Source of the DNA: DATFVA01 sp963839165 | GTDB taxonomy: Bacteria; Bacteroidota; Ignavibacteria; Ignavibacteriales; Ignavibacteriaceae | Assembly: GCA_963839165.1 (NCBI GenBank) | Contig: CAWIUG010000005.1 | Coordinates: 992,001 to 1,056,000, forward strand | Direction: 5' to 3' | Length of the DNA stretch: 64,000 nucleotides | Part shown: one piece after another, positions 1 to 8,623 of the stretch | How positions within the stretch are numbered: position 1 is the stretch's first letter | Layout of the letters: every line of letters begins with the position of its first letter | Program-made: the position numbers and the translations under genes | Notes under the pieces: generated by a model | What the model was told of the DNA's origin: nothing | The model's input: only the letters and a program-made list of their open reading frames with translations | Database searches by the model: none

Positions 1-1986
1 GAATGCAGTTAATAACCTTATTGTGCCTGAAGGAGTTGCAAGGTCGGTTACAGGTTCCTGTCCCTCTTTTTCATACTCTATATTAAACTCAAACCCTTCT
101 TCTTTGATATTTCTTCCTCCCAGAGGATAAATATTTTTCAGCTGAAGTTTCCAGGCCCGTTTAAAATCAGGCTGAAGGTTCTGTGGTTTTACAAGTTTCA
201 ACACTATATGGGAGGATGTATCATTAACGTTTATAGTATTTAGAAATTCTCCATAAACATCGCCGCTCTGCCGCTGATAAGCTACAGCGATAACATCGTT
301 TTCCTGAAGGTTGGTCTTAAATGTTATATACCCGGTTTCTTTCTGCAGATCATAATCAACACCTTCCTGAAGCAATTCAAACCAGCCTGTTTCTACTTCT
401 CCGGGAATAGCAGTTGTATCTCCGCTGTAGGTTGCAGGATAGGTTTGTCCCTGGGCAACCGGATAAAGATCTATGTATGCATTCGCTTTTCGCTGTTTTG
501 TTCTGTCAGTAATGATACCATAAACCGATTTCCAAACTTCAATATTTATTACCCTGTATTCCGAACGGACCAGCGGGGTAGGCTTCCCGTAATAATTATT
601 AAATAAATTCAGATTAGGGGCTTCACTCGCGTATAAAGTATCGAGGAAATAGTGATTGGTAGAATAATCATAGGCTCTCAGGTTGAATTCCTGCGACGTT
701 GTTCCGCTATTTACAGACACTTCTTCAGTTTCACCTTTTTTCTGACTGGCCAATGTTGTAAGAGAAAGGGGGCCCAGCTTTAAATTAGCTTTCAATCCAA
801 ACAGTGCCTCGCTTCCGCCCACAAGGGGAGATGTCTGCAGTGAAACGTTTCCGGCCTCTATACTCTGAATAATCTCATCTTCGTAACCTTCATATTTTAT
901 CTTAAGCTGGTTTTCGTACTGGAAAGTTCTTTCCGTATTCCAGTCGGCATTTATATGAAGCTTATCTCCTATTGTTCCAGCAACAGTTATCTGCACCTGC
1001 TGTTTGAAGTCGGGTTCATTCCTTGTGTTTCCGTACCTGGATGCCGTCACCCCTTGCGTGTTCTCATTACGCCAGGCGCCGTGTATATCAACAGCACCTC
1101 CGATTTTAAGACTGATCTTAGGTTCACCGAAGATACTCAGCACTCCCACTTTTGGCAGAGGTATTTCAAAATCGGTTATATTCTTTATTAATTCTCCCAG
1201 CTCCTTCTTGGATGATTTTAGCTCGTATTGATATCCAAGACCTTCCCAAAGTTCTCTTTCATGCAGGGCAAGTTTTGCTTCGATATAGTCTTCGATAGGC
1301 ACTTTTAATAAAATTTTAGTTTCCTGCCCGGCAATTTTTTCTTCAATTATAACAAATTTTCCTGTGGAATCGATCCTGACGGTTCTTTCTCTGGCTGTAG
1401 GCTGAGCAATAAAGGGAGAAGTATTTGGTTTCTGAAGAGTTACGTAAGGCAGATCCCTCCGTTCATAATGAAAATACTTCAGGCGTGCTGTAGAATCGAG
1501 GGCCATCGAATCGACCTTTATGGTATCCGCGGCAACGCCAATTGTATCTGTCCTTAATGAATCAGTATTTAAAGAATCAGTTTTTAATGAATCGTCTTTA
1601 AAGGTCGAATCGGGCGGGAAGAAACCGGTTACAGCGGCAAAGAGATCAGACTGATTAACGGAGAGGGACGCATAGCTATCCTGTTTTTTCTCAAGTGATT
1701 CCAGCTGAGGGTCAAATACCTTTATTGAATCAAGGCTTTGTTCATTTGATGAAGGGGCAGACGTAAGCTGATCTTCACCTTGAATATCAGGAGAATACTT
1801 ATTGCTGTAAGGAGGAAGGGAATCCAGCTTATGGTAATAATCAAATAAGGCATTTATCCAGATAGTATTATCTACCTGTGCCTTTGCCGGAGAGAATCCG
1901 AGATTAACCAAGCTGTAAAAGATCACTACAGAAGCTGCAGTGACCCCTATTATCTCCCGAACCAGATTTGGAAACTTATTTTTAAT
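1..1986 (-). CDS. sprA: SprA-type T9SS outer-membrane translocon (5' part, cut by left edge)
   Basis: This is the N-terminal part (about 660 codons) of a large SprA/Sov family protein; the rest lies left of the window. SprA is the giant outer-membrane barrel through which type IX substrates leave the cell. The frame shows an N-terminal hydrophobic segment ending in 'SPAKAQ', then an Asp/Ser/Thr-rich linker, then family-like blocks such as 'NADWNTERTFQYENQLK' and 'GSEALFG' followed by 'QKKGE'. No ATG, GTG or TTG precedes the signal segment after the upstream stop. An ATT codon at 1986 gives a good start (K-N-K-F-P-N...), while a GTG at 1926 would leave a short signal lacking basic residues. 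The window also encodes T9SS cargo and a PorV-like protein. The family call is strong; the start is uncertain. Confidence 0.85.
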   Translation of the reverse strand, partial: MKNKFPNLVREIIGVTAASVVIFYSLVNLGFSPAKAQVDNTIWINALFDYYHKLDSLPPYSNKYSPDIQGEDQLTSAPSSNEQSLDSIKVFDPQLESLEKKQDSYASLSVNQSDLFAAVTGFFPPDSTFKDDSLKTDSLNTDSLRTDTIGVAADTIKVDSMALDSTARLKYFHYERRDLPYVTLQKPNTSPFIAQPTARERTVRIDSTGKFVIIEEKIAGQETKILLKVPIEDYIEAKLALHERELWEGLGYQYELKSSKKELGELIKNITDFEIPLPKVGVLSIFGEPKISLKIGGAVDIHGAWRNENTQGVTASRYGNTRNEPDFKQQVQITVAGTIGDKLHINADWNTERTFQYENQLKIKYEGYEDEIIQSIEAGNVSLQTSPLVGGSEALFGLKANLKLGPLSLTTLASQKKGETEEVSVNSGTTSQEFNLRAYDYSTNHYFLDTLYASEAPNLNLFNNYYGKPTPLVRSEYRVINIEVWKSVYGIITDRTKQRKANAYIDLYPVAQGQTYPATYSGDTTAIPGEVETGWFELLQEGVDYDLQKETGYITFKTNLQENDVIAVAYQRQSGDVYGEFLNTINVNDTSSHIVLKLVKPQNLQPDFKRAWKLQLKNIYPLGGRNIKEEGFEFNIEYEKEGQEPVTDLATPSGTIRLLTAF

Positions 1987-2300
1987 GTGGAACCCGAAAG
2001 AAATAAATCAAAAATAAACAGTCGTAAAGAATGCTATAAATCCTCCGGGAATAATTATTTAATTTTGAGCGAAAAATTATGCAAAATAGGATTGAAGTTC
2101 AATATTAAGTTCATCTTAAAACTGCGAAAAATTCAATGTTTTAATGTAAAGTATTAACAGGAACCTGTTAAGGTAATTTTTTTTCGCCCTTTTAGGTAAT
2201 AATAAGGGTTCTCCTCGTTCATTCCCACTGAACCAACCAGTCCGATCCTGTAGATCCTGCTGTTAATATCCATACATTGGATATGAATTCAGGAGGTTTT
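1987..2300. other. intergenic region upstream of sprA
   Basis: This 314-bp stretch is AT-rich with no convincing gene. It should hold the sprA promoter and the end of the deiminase transcript. The only structure seen is the short inverted repeat listed separately. Confidence 0.5.
2154..2171. promoter_or_regulatory. 8-bp inverted repeat upstream of sprA
   Basis: The sequence is TTAACAGG-AA-CCTGTTAA, with perfect 8-bp arms, about 170 bp upstream of the likely sprA start. On the plus strand a run of T follows a few bases later, so it could be a weak terminator instead of an operator. No regulator can be assigned. Confidence 0.3.
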
Positions 2301-4301
2301 TTACCTCAGTAGTATCATTTTTTTAACCTGAGTGAAACTGCCTGCAGTCAACCGGTAAAAATAAATACCACTAGGCAGATTATCACCATTAAATTCTGCT
2401 GTATAGCTTCCGGGAGATTTACGTTCATTAACCAGTACAGCAATTTCATTCCCCAGAACATCATATATTTTCAATTGAACAAGCCTGATATTTTCTTTAC
2501 CCTGAGGAATTACAAAATCTATTTTTGTTACCGGGTTGAACGGATTAGGATAATTCTGTCCAAGTACATAAACAGATGGTCCTGCTTCAACGCTGGTTTC
2601 TGCCACTATACGTTTGCTGCCATCAAAATCATACTGCTTCAATCTGTATGTATATTCTCCGTTTCTAACCCTGTCTGTGAATTCGTATCTGCTTATATTT
2701 ATTGAACTTCCGGCACCCTCTATAAATCCGATAACCGCAAATTCCTTCCCTGCAGATCTCCTTTCAATTTCAAAGCCCCTGCAATTTAATTCTGAAGCCG
2801 TACTCCACTTCAATACCACTGAATCCCCAACAGCCTCACCGGTGAATGCAAGAAGTTCAACCGGAACCTCGCCGCTCACCCTGAAATGATAGCATCCGGA
2901 CGGAGCAGATAAAGGTTTTGCAGTTACACGGCCATCATTGGCAGATGCCTGAAGATAATAAAAAACTTCAGCCCCGGCAGCCTGTGGAGGAATCGCAGCA
3001 ATAAAAGAATCGGGAGAAACTTCCGTCATCGAGATTGACGTATAACCTGCTGTTGTATCTGTGGTCCATAAAACCTCTGCACCTGCTATCCCCGGTGCAT
3101 CTTGAATATTTGCATTTATTTCAAAAGGGCCTGCGTATGTAACAGTGCCGGAGATGGAAGGATGAGAGATAAGCAACGGATCAAAGACTCCAATCTCCTT
3201 GATGATACAATGAATTGCTCCAAGCGCGGGTATAATGGAATTTGAATTTATCCCGACGATGTTATACCCCGGCATAGCTTCCCTGTAGATACGGTATGCC
3301 GTAGTATCATACTGATATTCATACGTAGGTATAATAACCGTTTTATTTATAATGATGGAGTTTGTATAGGTTCTATAATCACCTCCCTGGTTCGGATAGA
3401 GACCGTTAGCATCGGGCGGCATAGGGATCCTTACAACTTTGAAGGGTCTTCCGTAACAGGTAAGAAAGTTATTAAGGATATACTGCAGATTAGCCTCTAT
3501 CTGAGGACCGTCGGCAACACCCTGTAGATATTTCCCTACAAGCAGTGTTTCTTCATCAAGGAGCTTCATATGCATATCTATATGGTGAATTTCATCATAC
3601 GGGAGTGTATTCATCTTGATGTAACGGCTTAGCCCCATATATAATTTCATTATTGTGTCGACCTGTGCTTCAGTCTTGCCCGGATTCTCATCCATTATAA
3701 GCCGGCTTGAGAATCCGGTACCATGCCCGTCGGTCATAAAATTACCACCGGTTGCAACCAGGTCATAAGGCAAAAGTGTAGTCTGGTGAATTGGAACGTT
3801 TATATAGTCAGCAAAGAAAACAGGGATAACATCATCCTGGGGACGCGGTCGGTTATAAATCCAGTCGATTATCTTCATACTATCCACATCATCCTTATAA
3901 ACAGTCCATGGACCATAATCTCTGCACCATATTGAATTGAAGTTTGTTATCAGGAACCTGAGGTTAAACAGAGGAACCCCTCCCTGTGTGAGATAACTTT
4001 TCACAGAATTTGAGTCACTGCACACGATGTAAACCTGTCCCTCTTCCTGAGCATAATCGACAATCTGCCTAAGGATCGAAGTATATGATGTCCATGCAAT
4101 CATTATTCCCTGCAATTCTTCCCATTCAGCCATAGTCCTAACAGGTGATGCCGGCGGGTTTGTGAATAACGGATAAACAGCGGGAATGTAATCTTTCCAC
4201 AAAGCCTCTTCTTCAACCGTCATCTTGTGAGGCAGTTTCTGTGAATATATAATGGTATTAGTGAGAATGAAAAGAAAAACAAATATGAATAACGATCTCA
4301 T
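2301..4301 (-). CDS. secreted peptidylarginine/agmatine deiminase with T9SS sorting domain
   Basis: This is a guanidino-group hydrolase of the PAD_porph/agmatine deiminase family (PF04371), predicted to be exported. Residues 1-21 form a signal peptide ending 'IYSQ'. Catalytic motifs are visible: 'WCRDYGP' at 125-131 (Asp128), 'HHIDMH' (His240, Asp242) and the nucleophile in 'GAIHC' (Cys365), matching the Asp/His/Asp/Cys set of Porphyromonas PPAD. A beta-sandwich linker follows from about 380. The C-terminal ~80 residues carry 'NYPNPFNP' and 'SGIYFYRL...KKMILLR', the T9SS sorting signal. Intracellular agmatine deiminases are about 350 aa; this 666-aa form has the added export modules. It could act on protein arginine, peptide arginine or free agmatine. 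It ends about 315 bp before sprA on the same strand. Confidence 0.88.
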   Translation of the reverse strand: MRSLFIFVFLFILTNTIIYSQKLPHKMTVEEEALWKDYIPAVYPLFTNPPASPVRTMAEWEELQGIMIAWTSYTSILRQIVDYAQEEGQVYIVCSDSNSVKSYLTQGGVPLFNLRFLITNFNSIWCRDYGPWTVYKDDVDSMKIIDWIYNRPRPQDDVIPVFFADYINVPIHQTTLLPYDLVATGGNFMTDGHGTGFSSRLIMDENPGKTEAQVDTIMKLYMGLSRYIKMNTLPYDEIHHIDMHMKLLDEETLLVGKYLQGVADGPQIEANLQYILNNFLTCYGRPFKVVRIPMPPDANGLYPNQGGDYRTYTNSIIINKTVIIPTYEYQYDTTAYRIYREAMPGYNIVGINSNSIIPALGAIHCIIKEIGVFDPLLISHPSISGTVTYAGPFEINANIQDAPGIAGAEVLWTTDTTAGYTSISMTEVSPDSFIAAIPPQAAGAEVFYYLQASANDGRVTAKPLSAPSGCYHFRVSGEVPVELLAFTGEAVGDSVVLKWSTASELNCRGFEIERRSAGKEFAVIGFIEGAGSSINISRYEFTDRVRNGEYTYRLKQYDFDGSKRIVAETSVEAGPSVYVLGQNYPNPFNPVTKIDFVIPQGKENIRLVQLKIYDVLGNEIAVLVNERKSPGSYTAEFNGDNLPSGIYFYRLTAGSFTQVKKMILLR

Positions 4302-4484
4302 TATGTTCCCCGGAAAAAATGATTAGTAAATCTAGCAATATTTTTCCGAAGAATGCTTATTTCGTCAATTATTTTTTGGATGGAAGGGATTCAGAAAGGA
4401 GTGGTGAAGAAGAAGGTTTCAACCTTGAGGAGCCTGAAAAAAACAAAAAATAAAAATTCTGGTAAATCATAATGTCCTCAACGA

Positions 4485-4616
4485 TCAGCGAATCTTTTTC
4501 TCACGATTCTTAGTATTTTCTTCTTCAATCGTTTCACTTCTTTTGTTGAACCTCCTTACAAACAATATAACCAGGACGATCACTATCAAAGCAATAAAAA
4601 AATAGATTACATACAT
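4485..4616 (-). CDS. 43-aa single-pass membrane peptide
   Basis: This short frame starts with ATG at 4616 and ends with TGA at 4485. The product has one hydrophobic segment (residues 3-20, 'VIYFFIALIVIVLVILFV') followed by a basic, Glu/Lys-rich tail starting 'RRFNKRSE'. A GGGA lies a few bases before the start. The positive-inside rule places the tail in the cytoplasm. No family is recognised. It lies alone between the DUF6064 gene and the deiminase gene, so a chance frame is possible, but the membrane-plus-charged-tail layout favours a real small protein. Confidence 0.5.
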   Translation of the reverse strand: MYVIYFFIALIVIVLVILFVRRFNKRSETIEEENTKNREKKIR

Positions 4617-4691
4617 AACTATCCCATTAATAATAAGCCCAGGATACTTAAATCAACAGTAAGGTTATGTGAGTTGAGAAGTCCAGAAAGT

Positions 4692-5339
4692 TCAGGCTGC
4701 TTTTAGTTTCCTCTGGTGCAATTTGTCTTTGACGAGCAGAGAAACCGCAAATATTCCGGAAATAAATAGTCCCAGATCTTCATAAATCCCTAGCTGTATC
4801 GCGGCTGAAACTCCTAATAAAGCCCAGAGGAGGGGTATTATTAAAAGGTAAAGAGGGATGTTTTGTTTTGTCCAAAGAAGTATTCCGAATGTGAAGATAG
4901 TTGTAGGGCATGGTAGTCCGAATGTAGGGTTCTCAGGATATATGTGTCCGAAATAAACATTGAGAAGAGGATAAATTATCAGAGCATACAAAATGATAAC
5001 AAACCCTGTATAGTGGTTCAGATCCCTGATGAAAACGAATTCCAATTTTTTATCAATGATTCCGGATTTCAGGATGAAGATAGCCTGCAGTACAAAGGCT
5101 GCCCCGAAGACATATGCGGCAGGATTTATTGATGAAAAAAATATAATGTGATAGACAATCCCTACCCATAACCAGTAGAATACAAGAATCCAGGAAATCA
5201 GACTATCAGCGTATTTCCTTTTTCTGAATACCTGGAAGACGAGGAAGATTGCTGATATGACTAAGACTGCCTGAAAAGGATAAACCGCGTTATTGTATGA
5301 TTTAAAAATCCCCAGGAACTGTTCAGCTGTAAAAGGCAT
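4692..5339 (-). CDS. DUF6064-like polytopic membrane protein
   Basis: The start chosen is the ATG at 5339, because an excellent Shine-Dalgarno (AGGAGGGGAG) sits directly before it; the longer frame from 5363 would place that site inside the gene. The 215-aa product begins 'MPFTAEQFLGIFKSYN', typical of DUF6064 proteins, and has about six or seven hydrophobic segments with short loops, so it is an inner-membrane protein. The family has no known function; many members sit as single genes. A terminator hairpin of the preceding gene lies at 5427-5461, so this gene probably has its own promoter in the short gap. Confidence 0.75.
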   Translation of the reverse strand: MPFTAEQFLGIFKSYNNAVYPFQAVLVISAIFLVFQVFRKRKYADSLISWILVFYWLWVGIVYHIIFFSSINPAAYVFGAAFVLQAIFILKSGIIDKKLEFVFIRDLNHYTGFVIILYALIIYPLLNVYFGHIYPENPTFGLPCPTTIFTFGILLWTKQNIPLYLLIIPLLWALLGVSAAIQLGIYEDLGLFISGIFAVSLLVKDKLHQRKLKAA

Positions 5340-5426
5340 CTCCCCTCCTCTTATTAGTTGCAAATTTAGTGCTTAAAATAAAATATTCCGGAAGGCTATT
5401 CAAGTATTAACGAATGATAAGCAAAA

Positions 5427-5461
5427 AAAAAGCATATCGCTTTTAAGACGATATGCTTTTT
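5427..5461 (-). terminator. intrinsic terminator (13-bp stem)
   Basis: Two perfectly complementary 13-base arms (5427-5439 and 5449-5461, core GCATATCG/CGATATGC) enclose a 9-base loop, with A/T runs on both sides. It lies 20 bp after the stop of the 5481-5957 gene on the minus strand, as expected for a rho-independent terminator. Confidence 0.8.
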
Positions 5462-5480
5462 AAGATTATTCGATCAGGAT

Positions 5481-5957
5481 TTATTTCTTCCAGGTAGTAT
5501 CACTCTTGCTTTCAGATTTGAAAGTTCCTGTACTTGAACCTGTTGATAGTTTCTGTACTGTATCAGACCACCATTGTGTTTTTACATTCTCGAATTTGGT
5601 CTTTTGTTCTGCGGTTAATACGTTATTTATTTTATCCAGCGTATTATCCTTAGCAGTCGACATCTTGTTATCATTAGCTGCTTTCATATCTTTTCTGGAA
5701 GCCTTGTCCTTATAAGCCTGTAGAATACCTTCTACTCTCGTTGTCTGTTCCATTGTCAGATCAACTTTGGTTCTTAGAATAGATGCTGCATCAGCTACAT
5801 CTTTATCATATTTAGCATTCTGATAAGCTGAGTTCTTTTTCTGATCCATTTTGTGAGTGCTTGTACTGTCTGTTTGTGAGTACGCTGTTCCTGTAACAAA
5901 AATCAGCATAGCTGCCAGCACAAAAGTTCCTACCAATCTGCTCATTAACCTATCCAT
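5481..5957 (-). CDS. small exported protein with LTxxQ-like repeat region
   Basis: The ATG at 5957 is preferred because AGGAGAA lies 4 bp upstream; the longer frame from 6026 lacks such a site. The 158-aa product has a signal peptide ending 'GTAYSQ' and a mature helical, highly charged part with 'LTMEQTTRVEGIL' and later 'LTAEQKTKFENVKTQWW'. Two 'LTxEQ' segments recall the LTxxQ motif of the Spy/CpxP periplasmic chaperone family, though the match is only at motif level. The mature protein has no Cys and should be periplasmic or surface-loosely attached. It is flanked by terminator-like hairpins and looks monocistronic. Function is unknown; an envelope-stress role is an inference. Confidence 0.7.
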   Translation of the reverse strand: MDRLMSRLVGTFVLAAMLIFVTGTAYSQTDSTSTHKMDQKKNSAYQNAKYDKDVADAASILRTKVDLTMEQTTRVEGILQAYKDKASRKDMKAANDNKMSTAKDNTLDKINNVLTAEQKTKFENVKTQWWSDTVQKLSTGSSTGTFKSESKSDTTWKK

Positions 5958-6056
5958 CGTTTCTCCTATTTTTTGTTTTTGTTTATCTTTGAACAATCCA
6001 AACCTACAGATAATATTCCTCTTCAACAGTAAAGTCTGTCACTGATTTAAATTGTT

Positions 6057-6091
6057 AAGAGGCTGTTTGTTGATAATCATATCAGCCTCTT
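6057..6091 (-). terminator. hairpin at the end of the M48 gene
   Basis: The arms AAGAGGCTG (6057-6065) and CAGCCTCTT (6083-6091) pair perfectly over 9 bp. The upstream arm touches the stop codon of the M48 protease gene read on the minus strand. The following T-run is poor, so termination efficiency is uncertain. Confidence 0.45.
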
Positions 6092-6897
6092 TATCCTTTC
6101 TTATAGTATTTCATTGCTTCAGGTATTTCCGACTTAATATCGTTTATTCTGGTCTGATTCGCAGGGTGATCACTTAAAAATACAGGCGGCGATCCCTGAC
6201 TCTGTGCCTGCATTCTCTGCCAGAACTCTAATGCTCCGTGGGGATCATACCCGGCCATCGACATAAATATTAGTCCAAGGTGATCTGCTTCACTTTCCTG
6301 CGTCCTGCTATACGGCAGAAGAACACCAACTTCAGCACCAAGACCGTAGGCAGCCATCCATAACTGCTGAGTTTGCTGAGGTTTACTCTGAAGCGCCTGT
6401 GAAAGTGCTATTCCGCCTAGCTGGGCAAGCAAGCCCTGGCTCATTCTTTCATTGCCATGGTGTGCCACAGCGTGTGCAATCTCATGTCCCAATACAACAG
6501 CTAAGCCGTTTTCATCCTTTGTAACGGGAAGTATCCCCGTATAAACAACAATTTTCCCTCCAGGCATACACCAGGCATTCACCTGAGAATCTACAACCAG
6601 ATGGTATTCCCACTTATAGTTGCTGATTTCACCCGATTTTCCGTTTTGCCTGAGGTATTGCTCAACAGCGGAAGCTATCTTGCTGCCGACCCTGGTTACC
6701 AGCGCTACCTGCTGGGCGTTATTACTTTCCTTGTGCTCTTTTAAAAACTGGTCGTACTGACTGAAGCTCATTGAGAGCATCTCACTTTCAGGAATCAGGT
6801 TCAATTGTTTTCTTCCGGTAAGCGGTACTGAGCTGCACGATATAAAAAAGAAAGAAAACAGAGTGATGGTTAAAAGATAGGTTTTAAGTTGTTTCAT
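6091..6897 (-). CDS. M48-family zinc metalloprotease, lipoprotein
   Basis: This is a periplasmic Zn-dependent peptidase of the M48 (Oma1/LoiP/BepA-like) family. The start at 6897 gives a proper lipoprotein signal with the lipidated residue at Cys21 ('FFFISCSS'); the frame could extend to 6951 but that part does not look like a signal. The zinc motif 'HEIAH' is at 138-142, followed by 'HHGNE', and the third ligand lies in 'ESEADHLG'. The length (268 aa) is typical of the single-domain lipoprotein type without a TPR tail. Such proteases degrade misfolded envelope proteins. The gene is divergent from the histidine kinase operon, sharing a ~165-bp control region. Confidence 0.88.
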   Translation of the reverse strand: MKQLKTYLLTITLFSFFFISCSSVPLTGRKQLNLIPESEMLSMSFSQYDQFLKEHKESNNAQQVALVTRVGSKIASAVEQYLRQNGKSGEISNYKWEYHLVVDSQVNAWCMPGGKIVVYTGILPVTKDENGLAVVLGHEIAHAVAHHGNERMSQGLLAQLGGIALSQALQSKPQQTQQLWMAAYGLGAEVGVLLPYSRTQESEADHLGLIFMSMAGYDPHGALEFWQRMQAQSQGSPPVFLSDHPANQTRINDIKSEIPEAMKYYKKG

Positions 6898-7062
6898 AGC
6901 TTTATCTCTTGGTAATAAAATTAATAATGAAAATAGAGAACTTTGCCTCACCGAAATATGACAGGAGACAATTTAGACCACTGTAGAAATGGTCTTTGCG
7001 GTGATTGTGATCACTAATATTTCCTAACTGTATTATGTAAGAATTGATTAAATTTGCAGCAA

Positions 7063-8169
7063 ATGAGGGACAAAATTATTAAGCAAAAAAGTGATCCAAA
7101 AGATACACCGTTAAAAACAGATATCGGAGATCTCTATTCCTTCCTGGATATCCTTCCGATACCTGCGGCGATGCTTGATGCAATGTACAATGCTGAAGGT
7201 GAAATCTATGATTTCATCTTTACCTATCTAAATACTCCTGCCCTGCAGTCACTTAACTCTTCTTCTGAAAACCTCGTCGGAGAAAGTTTTTCAAATTCAA
7301 GTTTCCATACAGGACAGACAGACATTCTGGAAAAACTGAAAAATGTATTTACTCAGGGTGTTTCCTTTAAGGAGGATAAAAGCAGCAGCAGAGGGGTAAA
7401 TGCTGTCAGGTTCGATCACAAAATTCTTATTCAATGGAACGAGGTTAATCAAACCAGGGATCAGGCAAAAACAATATCGCTTTTGCAAAACTCCAACAAG
7501 GAGCTTGAACAGTTTGCATATATAGCCTCGCATGACCTTCAAGAACCTATACGGATGGTTATGAGCTTTACCCAGCTTCTGCAAAGAAGATATGCTGATA
7601 AACTGGATGATGAAGCAAATGAGTTTATCTACTATGCAGTGGATGGTGCCAGAAGGATGAAGGAGCTGATTGATAAACTCCTGGAATATTCACGCGTAGG
7701 AACTGAAAAAAGAAAATGGAAAAAAATCTCTGTTAGTACAATTCTTCATAATATTATCGAAGATTATGATGTGAAGCTTGAGGAGACCGGGATAAATATA
7801 AACTACGGAGAAATGCCCGTTGTAATTTCTGATGAATCTCTGCTTACCAGGATTTTTACTAACCTTATATCAAATGCAATTAAATACAGGAATGAAAATA
7901 ATCCTGAAATTAATATTTCTGCCGGGGAGAATAACCACGAATGGATTTTCTCGATTACTGATAATGGTATTGGGATAGAAAAAGAGCATTTTGAAAAAAT
8001 ATTCCTGATGTTTCAGAGACTACATGGAAAGACAAAATATCCAGGTATGGGGATGGGACTTGCTATATGCAAAAGGATTGTCGACTCCCTTGGCGGCAGA
8101 ATATGGCTTGAATCAGGGATTGATAAAGGAAGTACTTTTTATTTTACCATTCCTAAAGAAGGAGTTTAA
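7063..8169 (+). CDS. PAS-like sensor histidine kinase
   Basis: This is a soluble sensor kinase that autophosphorylates on a His and would pass phosphate to a response regulator. Residues ~25-130 look like a PAS-type sensor ('FLDILPIPAAMLD...'). The HisKA region has the H-box 'ASHDLQEPIR' (His157), and the HATPase domain shows the N-box 'NLISNAIKYRN', G1 'DNGIGIE' and G2 'GMGMGLAICKRIV'. There is no transmembrane segment. The frame could begin at a TTG at 7054, but ATG at 7063 is the better start. Two bases separate its stop from the next gene, so the two are translationally linked. The H-box resembles kinases that pair with Rcp1-like regulators, which fits the next gene. Confidence 0.88.
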   Translation: MRDKIIKQKSDPKDTPLKTDIGDLYSFLDILPIPAAMLDAMYNAEGEIYDFIFTYLNTPALQSLNSSSENLVGESFSNSSFHTGQTDILEKLKNVFTQGVSFKEDKSSSRGVNAVRFDHKILIQWNEVNQTRDQAKTISLLQNSNKELEQFAYIASHDLQEPIRMVMSFTQLLQRRYADKLDDEANEFIYYAVDGARRMKELIDKLLEYSRVGTEKRKWKKISVSTILHNIIEDYDVKLEETGININYGEMPVVISDESLLTRIFTNLISNAIKYRNENNPEINISAGENNHEWIFSITDNGIGIEKEHFEKIFLMFQRLHGKTKYPGMGMGLAICKRIVDSLGGRIWLESGIDKGSTFYFTIPKEGV

Positions 8170-8171
8170 TA

Positions 8172-8615
8172 ATGGCTAAGGAAAGTTATGGTCCTGTGGA
8201 GATCCTGTTGGTTGAAGATAATCCTGGTGATGTATTACTTATTCGTGAATCATTGAAAGAAAATAAACTCCTAACAGAACTTAATGTTGTCGATGACGGT
8301 GAGGAGGCTCTGAACTACCTGAAGAAAAGAAATCGGTATAAGGACGCAGTAACCCCGGATATTGTTCTTCTGGATTTAAACCTGCCAAAGAAGGACGGAC
8401 GTGAGGTTTTAATTGAGATTAAGCAGGACAATGAACTTAAAACTATCCCGGTAGTTGTTCTTACTTCTTCAACTGCTGAGACGGATATTCTAAAAAGCTA
8501 TGAGAATTTCGCTAATTGTTTTATTTCAAAACCGGTGGATCTTGATAATTTTATAAAAGTCATTAAGTCGATAAAAAACTTCTGGCTAACCGTTGTTAAA
8601 CTGCCTGTTCATTAA
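8172..8615 (+). CDS. Rcp1-like single-domain response regulator
   Basis: This 147-aa protein is a receiver domain without an output domain, as in Rcp1 regulators that partner phytochrome-like or PAS kinases. The acidic pocket is 'LLVEDNPGD' (Glu15, Asp16), the phosphoacceptor is Asp68 in 'IVLLDLNLP', the conserved Thr/Ser lies in 'VVVLTSST', and the conserved Lys in 'ISKPVD'. It has the 'RNRYKDAVTPDIVLLDLNLP' region characteristic of the Rcp1 subgroup. It follows the kinase by 2 bp and precedes the hybrid kinase by 8 bp, so all three are one operon. With no DNA-binding domain it likely relays phosphate or acts by protein contact. Confidence 0.9.
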   Translation: MAKESYGPVEILLVEDNPGDVLLIRESLKENKLLTELNVVDDGEEALNYLKKRNRYKDAVTPDIVLLDLNLPKKDGREVLIEIKQDNELKTIPVVVLTSSTAETDILKSYENFANCFISKPVDLDNFIKVIKSIKNFWLTVVKLPVH

Positions 8616-8623
8616 GTGAAAGT

